Notes: generated by a model not told the origin, from the sequence alone. A stretch of DNA of 6,675 nucleotides from Candidatus Vogelbacteria bacterium (GCA_016201425.1 JACQCW010000021.1:1-6675); one strand, 5' to 3'. Numbered from the stretch's first letter, positions 1 to 5,576 are shown. Numbers and translations: made by a program.

Positions 1-2
1 CG

Positions 3-95
3 GAGACTACCTCTATTCTTGCCTCTGTCCTGCTTTCTCTTAAGTGGATGAATCCCGAGAACTTCCTCAATAAGTATCTTAATTTGGCTTACTGA
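3..95 (+). CDS. C-terminal end of an unidentified protein (5' partial)
   Basis: An open frame enters from the left edge and ends at a TGA at 93-95, giving 30 residues that end in NKYLNLAY. The piece is mixed hydrophobic and polar (ILASVLLSLKW, then MNPENF), compatible with a C-terminal amphipathic helix. The other two + frames close earlier (about positions 42 and 51). I cannot assign a family from so short a piece. No terminator hairpin with a T-tract is visible after it; the next gene has its own promoter about 55 bases downstream. Confidence 0.5.
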   Translation, partial: ETTSILASVLLSLKWMNPENFLNKYLNLAY

Positions 96-106
96 AGAAC
101 CGTTGT

Positions 107-143
107 GGGGTAAGGGTGGTTTGGGGGTGTGAGGAGATACGGG
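107..143 (+). other. G-rich spacer with four G-runs
   Basis: The spacer between the partial gene and the BI-1 promoter holds four runs of at least three G on the + strand: 107-110, 114-116, 123-127 and 141-143, with loops of 3, 6 and 13 bases. It could form a G-quadruplex, but the last loop is long. It lies just upstream of the -35 box at 152. No open frame or RNA gene is visible here. Confidence 0.3.
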
Positions 144-151
144 AATTTTAC

Positions 152-180
152 TTGACAATATAACCAACTAAGGCTATTCT
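152..180 (+). promoter_or_regulatory. Sigma-70-type promoter of the BI-1 gene
   Basis: A perfect -35 box TTGACA (152-157) is followed after 17 bases by TATTCT (175-180), 4 of 6 matches to TATAAT. Transcription would start near 187, leaving a leader of about 90 bases before the BI-1 start at 278. That leader holds two small perfect 5-bp hairpins, GTGGC/GCCAC (226-230 with 236-240) and CTGCC/GGCAG (249-253 with 259-263). The second abuts the ribosome binding site but does not cover its AGAGGTG core. Confidence 0.65.
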
Positions 181-261
181 GTCGCCAGAAATAAGCTAGT
201 TTGTTTGGTTAGTTTGAAACCGTAAGTGGCAAACCGCCACAATAAAATCTGCCCAAATGGC

Positions 262-273
262 AGGAAAGAGGTG
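262..273 (+). promoter_or_regulatory. Ribosome binding site deciding the BI-1 start
   Basis: AGGAAAGAGGTG lies 4 bases before the ATG at 278 and matches the Shine-Dalgarno consensus well. The in-frame ATG at 257 has no such site upstream (its upstream bases are AATCTGCCCAA) and lies within the second leader hairpin, so 278 is preferred. Confidence 0.7.
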
Positions 274-277
274 CTTT

Positions 278-952
278 ATGTCGACCTACCAATCGGTTGG
301 ATCTGAGGGCGATATCGCTCTTGATCGCTCCACATATATCCGAGCAATTGCTATTGCTACGGCATTCATGATCGCGGTCTTGGGGGCTGGTGCCCAACTC
401 ACCTGGACGTGGGCTATGAGTTGGCCACTTCTGCTTGGTAGTTTCTTCGGAGCTCTGGCGTGTATCTTCCTGTATAAAGGAAGTGACAACCCCATTGTCT
501 CTGCACTGGGTGTCAGCGGCATGAGCTTCCTTCTTGGGATGCAGGTCGGTCCACTGCTTGGAATGTACGCAGCTTTGTATAAGGGAATTGTTATGCAAGC
601 GCTTCTCATCACCGGTGGCGTCATGGGCTCGATGTCGGCAGCAGGTATCCTTATGCCGGTCTTCTTCGAAGGCTTCGGCCCGTTCCTGATGGCCGGCCTA
701 TGGACATTGATCTGGGTTCAGTTTGGCCAGATCATCCTCGGACTTTGCGGCTTTACTGCAGCACTCAATGTCCCTATCATCACCTGGGCAGGCATTCTGC
801 TCTTTGCACTCTTTGTCGCCTGGGACTGGACCGTGGCGCTCAGGCTTCCTCACACTCTCGACAATGCCATTGATGCCTCTGGTAATTTTGTCCTCGACTT
901 TGTTAACCTCTTGATTAGAATTCTTCGAGTTCTTGCTGACGCAAAGAAGTAA
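278..952 (+). CDS. BAX inhibitor-1 (TMBIM/YetJ family) membrane protein
   Basis: A 224-residue polytopic inner-membrane protein of the BI-1 family, which in bacteria is represented by the pH-sensitive calcium leak channel YetJ of Bacillus subtilis. Seven hydrophobic segments can be read at about residues 21-43, 49-68, 73-100, 103-125, 133-159, 165-190 and 206-220. Family landmarks are the GPLLGMYAALYKG stretch, ITGGVMGSMSAAGI, the AWDWT segment and the C-terminal LDFVNLLIRILRVL. The two Asp residues that form the pH-sensing dyad in YetJ (171 and 195) correspond to D183 and D207, with the same 24-residue spacing, so gating is probably conserved. Length is normal for the family. The gene is monocistronic: own promoter at 152-180 and own terminator at 961-990. 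Physiological role in this organism (calcium or stress homeostasis) is inference from the family. Confidence 0.88.
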   Translation: MSTYQSVGSEGDIALDRSTYIRAIAIATAFMIAVLGAGAQLTWTWAMSWPLLLGSFFGALACIFLYKGSDNPIVSALGVSGMSFLLGMQVGPLLGMYAALYKGIVMQALLITGGVMGSMSAAGILMPVFFEGFGPFLMAGLWTLIWVQFGQIILGLCGFTAALNVPIITWAGILLFALFVAWDWTVALRLPHTLDNAIDASGNFVLDFVNLLIRILRVLADAKK

Positions 953-960
953 GTAGCTCT

Positions 961-990
961 CCCCGCCCCTCAAAAGGCGGGGAATTTTTA
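961..990 (+). terminator. Intrinsic terminator of the BI-1 gene
   Basis: A perfect 7-bp GC stem, CCCCGCC (961-967) with GGCGGGG (976-982), has an 8-base loop and is followed by AA and five T (985-989). It starts 8 bases after the BI-1 stop. On the opposite strand the same stem directly follows the stop codon of the HIT gene (988-990), but the bases after it there (AGAGCTAC) are not T-rich, so termination of HIT transcripts here would be weak. Confidence 0.85.
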
Positions 991-1431
991 TTCCTGAATC
1001 TCTAACTTTTTATAAACCCTATTTATTTCAGACAATGTCTCACTAATTTCATCTTCAGTCATGATTCTACGCGACTCACCATAGTGATCTAAATCTCCAA
1101 TTTTTATATTTGGAATTATGTGATAGTGCAAGTGAGCAATACTTTTGTTAGACACATCACCATCGCGAACCAAAATAGAAGAACTTGTGTAGCCAAGCTT
1201 CACCATCATCTCCATGCCAATTTTCAGCAGTTTTAAAATATCTTCATTCTCACTCTGGTTTAAATCTAAATACGAAACAACGTGCTGATGAGGAATCACC
1301 AAAAGATGGTGCTTATGGTACGGTGCCAAAGAGTACGTCATAAAAGCACGATCGTTTTTCAAAATAATTCTTTGTGTTGTGTCACAAAAAGGACACTCCT
1401 TCATCTCCTTTAAAAAGTCTGTATATAACAT
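988..1431 (-). CDS. HIT-family (histidine triad) nucleotide-binding protein
   Basis: A 147-residue cytosolic protein of the histidine-triad family, which hydrolyses or transfers nucleoside phosphates (phosphoramidates, dinucleoside polyphosphates, AMP conjugates). The catalytic motif IAHLHYHII gives the three spaced histidines H100, H102 and H104; a CPFC zinc pair sits at C13/C16, and the HHLLVIPHQHV strand of the fold is at about 41-51. The IGDLDHYGESRR segment near the C-terminus is typical of short bacterial members of this type. Substrate cannot be named. Two starts are possible: ATG at 1431 (used here), only a few bases after an extended -10 box and without Shine-Dalgarno, hence perhaps leaderless; or ATG at 1404 (138 residues, MKECPFC), where AAAGGAG touches the ATG with no spacer. 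The gene is visibly AT-richer than the BI-1 gene it faces. Confidence 0.85.
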   Translation of the reverse strand: MLYTDFLKEMKECPFCDTTQRIILKNDRAFMTYSLAPYHKHHLLVIPHQHVVSYLDLNQSENEDILKLLKIGMEMMVKLGYTSSSILVRDGDVSNKSIAHLHYHIIPNIKIGDLDHYGESRRIMTEDEISETLSEINRVYKKLEIQE

Positions 1432-1439
1432 TTGTAGGT

Positions 1440-1448
1440 ATTGTATCA
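1440..1448 (-). promoter_or_regulatory. Extended -10 promoter of the HIT gene
   Basis: Reading the minus strand, TG-A-TACAAT (TG at 1447-1448, TACAAT at 1440-1445) is an extended -10 box with 5 of 6 matches to TATAAT. It lies immediately after the terminator of the upstream operon, so no -35 is expected to be strong. The predicted start site near 1433 is only about 2 bases before the ATG at 1431. Confidence 0.45.
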
Positions 1449-1450
1449 TA

Positions 1451-1480
1451 AATATAAAACCCCAGATATTAAATCTGGGG
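1451..1480 (-). terminator. Intrinsic terminator closing the kinase-vWA operon
   Basis: On the minus strand, CCCCAGAT (1480-1473), a 5-base loop and ATCTGGGG (1467-1460) form a perfect 8-bp stem followed by TTTTATATTT. It lies about 30 bases after the stop of the pyruvate-kinase-like gene and separates the operon from the HIT gene, which has its own promoter. Confidence 0.85.
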
Positions 1481-1510
1481 GAGCTCGCAAAATCACAAAC
1501 AAACGATCCT

Positions 1511-2587
1511 TTACTTATTTGGTCGATAATCTTTTGCAAAAGCATCAACCGCACCGACTGCATATTCCAGAAGACTCTCTTTGAGACAAAGCTCATCACA
1601 AAGAAGGATCTTTCGATAGCCGATATCGTAAAGCCAGGCGAGCTCCATGAAGTCTGCACACGATGGAACCTGCGGAGGCCAAACCTTTTTGATGTCAGGA
1701 GTGATAATCTCTTTGATCTTGTCGGGCCGAATCAACTTCTTACCCGTCGAATCACTCTTAAGCAATCTCCACAATTTCCAAACCATCTCCTGCTCTTTCC
1801 ACCCTGGAGACGGAATGACCGAGAGCATTACTCTTGAACCAACGCACGCATCGGGATCCTTACCAATGATAAGCTTCAAAGCGTTGGCCATAAGGTGAGG
1901 CTTAACGAGTTCAACATGCAAATCTCCACGTGCAGCGACTAACGTTAGATTGGGCCGCTTTACAAACTCATTCTCTACGTAATTGAGTCCAGCTCGATCC
2001 TCAATCTTGAGCCAAACCTCTGCATCTTTGCCCACAAGTTCAAGGAACTCATCAACATAAGCCTGATCGTTTACGTACGAGAGGAAAAACTTTTTGAATC
2101 CGAAAGCAACAATCTTCTTGATCTTTTCTTTTTCCTCTTCGATAAAGTAAGGTGGCAAGACTTTTAAGCTTGGGTCAAGAATATGAATTGATTCACCCTT
2201 CTTGATCTGAAAGCGAACACTTCCAGGTTTAAAAATCAATCTGCGTCCGCCATCTTCAAGACGATCAAGAAGGGCAAAATCATTCTCAGCCTTGAAGTAA
2301 ACTCCAACACCATCAGGATCAGTCAGACTAATTGCGTGATTTAGGGTTAGGTCGAGATAGTCAGGATTAAAGTTAACCTTGACCACTCGAAGTTGACGTC
2401 CCTTAACGTCAAAGTAAACCGGCACAAGTGGTTCAGTTTTCTTAAATGCCTCAAGCTCTTTATCGAGCTCAAAGTTGTCAATCTGGGCACTATTGAATCT
2501 GATCCCAAACAGTCGATCATCCATCGCAAATCTTTCAAAATGTGAAAAGCTTGGACAGAGAGTCGTGAGGATATCAAACTTAGGCAT
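1511..2587 (-). CDS. Divergent pyruvate-kinase-like TIM-barrel protein
   Basis: 358 residues resembling the catalytic A and B domains of pyruvate kinase (PEP + ADP to pyruvate + ATP), but lacking the C-terminal allosteric domain (canonical enzymes have about 470 residues). Matches in order: KFDILTTLCPS (3-13) for the first strand (TKIVCTIGPAS); RFNSA (30-34) for RLNFSHG; DVKGRQLRV (60-68) for DTKGPEIR; a short B-like domain at about 70-140; WLKIEDRAGL (192-201) for KIENxEG with K194 and E196; AARGDLHVEL (218-227) for VARGDLGVE with R220 and D222; SRVMLSVI (251-258) for ATQMLESM; PSCADFMELAWLYDIGYRKILLCDE (pieces from 308 to 332) for the last part of the barrel. The catalytic Thr of ATQM is not recognisable and about 40 residues are inserted at 262-305. 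Last gene of the operon, with GGGAG 6 bases before the ATG. An ordinary glycolytic role is doubtful; a relative of other PEP/pyruvate-type barrels is possible. Fold assignment fairly sure, function unknown. Confidence 0.72.
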   Translation of the reverse strand: MPKFDILTTLCPSFSHFERFAMDDRLFGIRFNSAQIDNFELDKELEAFKKTEPLVPVYFDVKGRQLRVVKVNFNPDYLDLTLNHAISLTDPDGVGVYFKAENDFALLDRLEDGGRRLIFKPGSVRFQIKKGESIHILDPSLKVLPPYFIEEEKEKIKKIVAFGFKKFFLSYVNDQAYVDEFLELVGKDAEVWLKIEDRAGLNYVENEFVKRPNLTLVAARGDLHVELVKPHLMANALKLIIGKDPDACVGSRVMLSVIPSPGWKEQEMVWKLWRLLKSDSTGKKLIRPDKIKEIITPDIKKVWPPQVPSCADFMELAWLYDIGYRKILLCDELCLKESLLEYAVGAVDAFAKDYRPNK

Positions 2588-2601
2588 GACCTACTCCCTT
2601 C

Positions 2602-2635
2602 TTTCACCGCGCGGAGCAAACTCCGCGCAGTGAAA
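2602..2635 (-). promoter_or_regulatory. Strong intercistronic RNA hairpin between vWA-2 and the pyruvate-kinase-like gene
   Basis: On the minus strand the arms 2635-2621 and 2616-2602 pair over 15 positions with a TTTG loop; the core GCGCGGAG/CTCCGCGC is perfect. The single non-Watson-Crick pair (2629/2608) is a U-G wobble in minus-strand RNA but a C-A mismatch on the plus strand, which supports a role in the operon transcript. It starts 6 bases after the vWA-2 stop and no T-tract follows, so it is probably an mRNA stability, processing or attenuation element, not a plain terminator. Confidence 0.7.
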
Positions 2636-2641
2636 TTTCAA

Positions 2642-3637
2642 CTAGTACAACTTACCAGGCTTATCTTTCTTCTTAGGAGGCACACGAAGCACAGACTTAC
2701 TTCCGCCTGTCTTCTTACCCTCATCCTTCTCGTTGTCCTTCGGCGTTCCGTCTTCGTTAAGTCCCAAAGACTTGTAAACAGTCTTCTGCTGTACTTTAGT
2801 CTGACGCTTCTCCATATCATCGCGGAATTCATCATTCTTATCGGTCGCTTCAGCCAAAATTCCAAGGATAACATCACCAACACGATCGGCCTCAGGAAGA
2901 ATCTTAACATTCTTGAAGCCGAGTAGATCAACCCAAATGTCATAGATTCCCCTGTTACCAGGATTATCATCTGGAGCACCCGGGCTGTATGGCTTCAAAA
3001 CCACATAAACCTCAAACTTTTTCTTCAGCTCCTCGAAGACCTGCTTGGCCGTCAAACTCCCCTCAAGCTTAACTCCTGTCCATCTCTCTGCAAGCTTAGG
3101 GTCAACCGGCGAATGTGGCTGCTCATCAGTAATGAACACAATGATCGGCTTTCGAATAGCCTTCGGCGTCTTACAGTTGCGCGCATAGTATAGTGCAGCA
3201 AGCTCACTGCTTTCTCCACCATTACCACCACCGCCCTGCTCGATCACAAGCTCCTTCAAGCGATCCTTGAGAGCAAGACCGTCAGCAAAAGGGCGGACCT
3301 GAAGCGGATATCTCTCATTGCAATAAGCATCTCCGAAGGCGCAGAAGCTAATCTGCATATCCTTTCCAAGATATGTCGGAGCCTCATTCACAATGAAACC
3401 GAGTTTGGCGAAAATAGGAGCAATCCAGTCACCAACCGAACCAGTCTCGTCGGCCGCAATAATTAGCGGCGACTCACACGAGGCCTCAACAGTCGGAACC
3501 TTGACATCCTCAACCTTCTTGCCAGTGTTTACGGCGTTGGCATAACTTCTGCCGATAAATGCGTCATAGTCCTTACGCGCATCTGCGAAAGTTTCACCTT
3601 TCCACGGACCTGGATCATAGTCACTGCCTTCAGACAT
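2642..3637 (-). CDS. vWA-domain protein 2 of the kinase-vWA operon
   Basis: A 331-residue soluble protein with a von Willebrand A domain at about residues 55-265, a fold that binds a divalent metal and mediates protein contacts. The metal (MIDAS) motif is DETGS (D63, T65, S67), and the acidic residue after the fourth strand is D171 in IVFITDE. The usual third ligand, Thr of GGTNxGE, is Gly (G138, in GGGGNGGES). The N-terminus MSEGSDYDPGPWKG and the C-terminal tail KSVLRVPPKKKDKPGKLY are shared with its upstream paralog, while the linker at 298-312 is charged (DNEKDEGKKT) and different. No signal peptide or membrane segment. AAGGAGGAGG (3650-3641) lies 3 bases before the ATG. Nearest known analogy is TerY-like vWA proteins that work with Ser/Thr kinases; a role as kinase substrate or scaffold is inference. 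Confidence 0.85.
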   Translation of the reverse strand: MSEGSDYDPGPWKGETFADARKDYDAFIGRSYANAVNTGKKVEDVKVPTVEASCESPLIIAADETGSVGDWIAPIFAKLGFIVNEAPTYLGKDMQISFCAFGDAYCNERYPLQVRPFADGLALKDRLKELVIEQGGGGNGGESSELAALYYARNCKTPKAIRKPIIVFITDEQPHSPVDPKLAERWTGVKLEGSLTAKQVFEELKKKFEVYVVLKPYSPGAPDDNPGNRGIYDIWVDLLGFKNVKILPEADRVGDVILGILAEATDKNDEFRDDMEKRQTKVQQKTVYKSLGLNEDGTPKDNEKDEGKKTGGSKSVLRVPPKKKDKPGKLY

Positions 3638-3640
3638 TTT

Positions 3641-3650
3641 CCTCCTCCTT
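3641..3650 (-). promoter_or_regulatory. Strong ribosome binding site of vWA-2
   Basis: AAGGAGGAGG on the minus strand, nearly a full anti-Shine-Dalgarno match with two registers, placed 3 bases before the ATG at 3637. It suggests efficient independent initiation of the second vWA gene. Confidence 0.65.
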
Positions 3651-3661
3651 TTTAGTCTACA

Positions 3662-3694
3662 GAGATCTACTATCTAAACTGGGAAATAGATCTC
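3662..3694 (-). repeat. Inverted repeat between the two vWA genes
   Basis: A perfect 8-bp inverted repeat, GAGATCTA (3662-3669) and TAGATCTC (3687-3694), with a 17-base loop, fills most of the gap between vWA-1 and vWA-2. No T-tract follows in the direction of transcription, so it is not a terminator. It could be an RNA processing or stability element, or an operator-like site. Confidence 0.45.
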
Positions 3695-3700
3695 CGGAAT

Positions 3701-4726
3701 TTAGTACAATCTGCCGGGCTTTATCTTTTTTGGTAAAGGCCGCAGCACAGACTTACCATTACTTGCCAATGATTCCATTTTCACAATCTTATCAGCCAGA
3801 CTCTTCATTCCGCCAACACTCTTGACACCCTTCAAGGTACCGTCGACATTTCTACCGAGTGCCTCGTAAACAACTCTTCTCTGCTCGGGCGTCTGCCGTA
3901 TTTCCATATCTTCAATGAATTCGTCATTCTTATCGGTATCTTCAGCCAAAATCCCAAAGATAACATCGGCAACACGCTCAGCAACCGGCAAAACCTTAAT
4001 ATGTTTTTCGTCGAGCAGTTCCACCCATCGACTATAGACTTTACGGTTACGAGCATCCTCCATCGAAGCTTTTGCCTTAGGCGGCTTCAAGATTACATAC
4101 ACAGAGAATTTACTCTTTAGCTCTGAGAACACGTCTCTTGCCGACATATTATAGCTGAGGTTAACTCCGGCAATGTTCTTAGCCTGCGATCGATCAACCA
4201 AGTCATGAGGTACGTCGTCACAAATAAAGACAATGACCGGCTTCCGAAGAGCCATGGGAGAAGAGAACTTATTAGCATAATAGAGGGCGGCGAGTTCGTA
4301 ACTCTCACCCTTATTATTGCCACCTCCACGCTCGATCACCAATTCATTAAGCCTGCTCTGCAAATCCAAACCACCCGTAAAAGGTCTCACCTGAAGTGGA
4401 TATGAGTCTGAGAACGCGTCTCCAACAGCGCAGAAGCTAATCTGCATATCGTCGCCAAGATACGTCTTGACCTCATTCGCCAAGTAGCCAAGTTTACCGA
4501 AAATCTGCGCAATCCATTTACCCATGGAGCCGGTATGATCCGCTGCAATAATCAGCGGAGAAGAACACTGTGTAGATACGCAAGATTCTAGTAGATCTTT
4601 TTGCGTCTTATTCTTGGTTATTGCGTCGGCGTAACTTCTTCCAATCCTTTTTTCGTATGACTTTCTCGCACTGCTAAAGTCATTACCTCTCCATGGGCCG
4701 GGATCGTAGTCGCTACCTTCAGACAT
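3701..4726 (-). CDS. vWA-domain protein 1 of the kinase-vWA operon
   Basis: A 341-residue soluble protein, tandem paralog of the next gene. The vWA domain spans about residues 55-265: MIDAS motif DHTGS (D63, T65, S67), ISFCAVGDAF, the GGGNNKGES loop where the third MIDAS Thr is Asn (N137), and IVFICDD with D170. After the domain come the shared segments RVADVIFGILAEDTDKNDEF and DGT, a linker rich in K, S and M (298-324), and the tail KSVLRPLPKKIKPGRLY. The start at 4726 is chosen because MSEGSDYDPGPW is also the start of the paralog and AAGAGGAGG lies 9 bases upstream; an in-frame ATG 27 bases earlier adds MKMKRRTIR but lacks paralog support. The gene overlaps the kinase stop by 8 bases, implying translational coupling and balanced production. 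Probable partner or substrate of that kinase. Confidence 0.86.
   Translation of the reverse strand: MSEGSDYDPGPWRGNDFSSARKSYEKRIGRSYADAITKNKTQKDLLESCVSTQCSSPLIIAADHTGSMGKWIAQIFGKLGYLANEVKTYLGDDMQISFCAVGDAFSDSYPLQVRPFTGGLDLQSRLNELVIERGGGNNKGESYELAALYYANKFSSPMALRKPVIVFICDDVPHDLVDRSQAKNIAGVNLSYNMSARDVFSELKSKFSVYVILKPPKAKASMEDARNRKVYSRWVELLDEKHIKVLPVAERVADVIFGILAEDTDKNDEFIEDMEIRQTPEQRRVVYEALGRNVDGTLKGVKSVGGMKSLADKIVKMESLASNGKSVLRPLPKKIKPGRLY
4428..4450 (-). repeat. 23-base identical segment shared by the two vWA genes (copy in vWA-1)
   Basis: The bases encoding the MQISFCA strand are identical over 23 positions to 3339-3361 in vWA-2, although the genes differ elsewhere. Together with other near-identical stretches (the start codon region, and the segments around 2824 and 3916) this marks a tandem gene duplication spaced by 1089 bases. 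Confidence 0.6.
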
Positions 4727-5576
4727 TCTTATCGTCCTCCTCTTCATCTTCATCGAGCCAGGCCGGCAAAGGCTTCATCCCTGAAGCGGTTCTCTTAAAC
4801 GAGTCCATACGGACCTGGACAATGGTCTTGGTTAGATCTTCTTTCTGCCAGTTTGGACGGTCATTGAGATCACGCACAATGAGTTTCTTCACAAAGTTAC
4901 ACATCGGCACAGGTACCTCATCTGGCACCTTAAGTTTGGCGACCGCCTTCTCACTTCCAGACAGAGCATAGATCATGGTCTTGCCGAGACTGTATAGATC
5001 AGACTCGGGCAACAAAACCTTGCCCTCAAGCTGCTCGGGTGGAGCATATGCTTCAGTCCAGCCCATGTTCTCATCTCCCGACTTTGGCTTAACCATTGCA
5101 AGGCCGAAATCGATCAAGACGATCTGATGTTCCTTGGGCATAATAATAATGTTCTGTGGCTTAATATCGCCATGCACAACACCGTGGTAATGCAAATATT
5201 TCAGAACATGAAGAGTTCTTTCGGTAATCCAGGCAACATGCTCTGGATCAAGCCGGCCAAACTTTTCTACCCACTGCTCGAGAGTTTTACCCCTGATATA
5301 ACTCATAACAAGGGCATACTTTCCGTCAGTAGTTGGCTCGATACGCCTCATGATTGGCAACCCAGGATGTCTTAAATTACGGGCAGCCTTGTACTCCTGC
5401 TTGAGCACAAAGGCATACTCAGCGGTAACGTTCGAGCAATCTTTGATGCAGTCAATGTCTCCAGTCTCAATCTCTTCGGCCTTATACGTTTTACCAAAAC
5501 CACCTTCAGCAATAAGCTTAGTCACCTTATGACCGCCGATTACTTTACCAACCAGGCTACCTTTATCTTTAACCAT
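4719..5576 (-). CDS. Serine/threonine protein kinase (Hanks type), soluble
   Basis: 285 residues forming one eukaryotic-type kinase domain with its catalytic elements: glycine-rich loop EGGFGKTY (24-31), ATP-binding lysine K45 (CIK), helix-C glutamate E61, catalytic loop HGDIKPQN (135-142, D137; HGD in place of HRD, common in bacterial members), DFG (156-158), APPE (178-181), helix-F aspartate D193 and an Arg near the end of the domain (R240). It should be active. There is no transmembrane segment, PASTA or other sensor domain, so input must come through partners; the C-terminus is an acidic tail (EDEEEDD, 276-282). First gene of the operon, AGGAGGTG 4 bases before the ATG; its stop TGA lies inside the vWA-1 start region. 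It probably phosphorylates the vWA proteins or the pyruvate-kinase-like protein (inference). No phosphatase gene is seen in the operon. Confidence 0.92.
   Translation of the reverse strand: MVKDKGSLVGKVIGGHKVTKLIAEGGFGKTYKAEEIETGDIDCIKDCSNVTAEYAFVLKQEYKAARNLRHPGLPIMRRIEPTTDGKYALVMSYIRGKTLEQWVEKFGRLDPEHVAWITERTLHVLKYLHYHGVVHGDIKPQNIIIMPKEHQIVLIDFGLAMVKPKSGDENMGWTEAYAPPEQLEGKVLLPESDLYSLGKTMIYALSGSEKAVAKLKVPDEVPVPMCNFVKKLIVRDLNDRPNWQKEDLTKTIVQVRMDSFKRTASGMKPLPAWLDEDEEEDDKNV
4736..4744 (-). promoter_or_regulatory. Ribosome binding site of vWA-1 inside the kinase gene
   Basis: AAGAGGAGG on the minus strand, 9 bases before the vWA-1 ATG at 4726, is built from the codons for the acidic Glu/Asp tail of the kinase. 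This supports 4726 as the start and couples the two genes. Confidence 0.65.

Noticed and set aside
257..277. Earlier in-frame ATG for the BI-1 protein (adds MAGKRCF)
   Set aside because: No ribosome binding site before it, while the ATG at 278 has AGAGGTG at proper distance; the extra codons overlap that site.
209..624. Overlapping minus-strand open frames across the BI-1 gene
   Set aside because: No ribosome binding sites, no recognisable domain, and they run through the BI-1 promoter and leader; they are shadows of the BI-1 codons.
1432..1659. N-terminal extension of the HIT frame to 1659
   Set aside because: It would read through the operon terminator and across the end of the pyruvate-kinase-like gene in another frame; the residues show no HIT similarity.
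1511..2587. Ordinary glycolytic pyruvate kinase
   Set aside because: C-domain absent, ATQM motif not recognisable, long insertion, and the neighbours are signalling proteins; called pyruvate-kinase-like only.
2602..2635. Reading the intercistronic hairpin as an intrinsic terminator
   Set aside because: No U-tract follows on the minus strand (GAAGGGAGT instead); the bases after it are the ribosome binding site of the next gene.
4719..4726. UGA recoded as glycine (Gracilibacteria-type code)
   Set aside because: The kinase ends in TGA exactly at the vWA-1 start, and the left-edge fragment also ends in TGA; no internal UGA is needed in any gene.
4727..4753. Longer start for vWA-1 (MKMKRRTIR extension)
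   Set aside because: The paralog begins at MSEGSDYDPGPW, and the ribosome binding site at 4736-4744 lies inside the extension.
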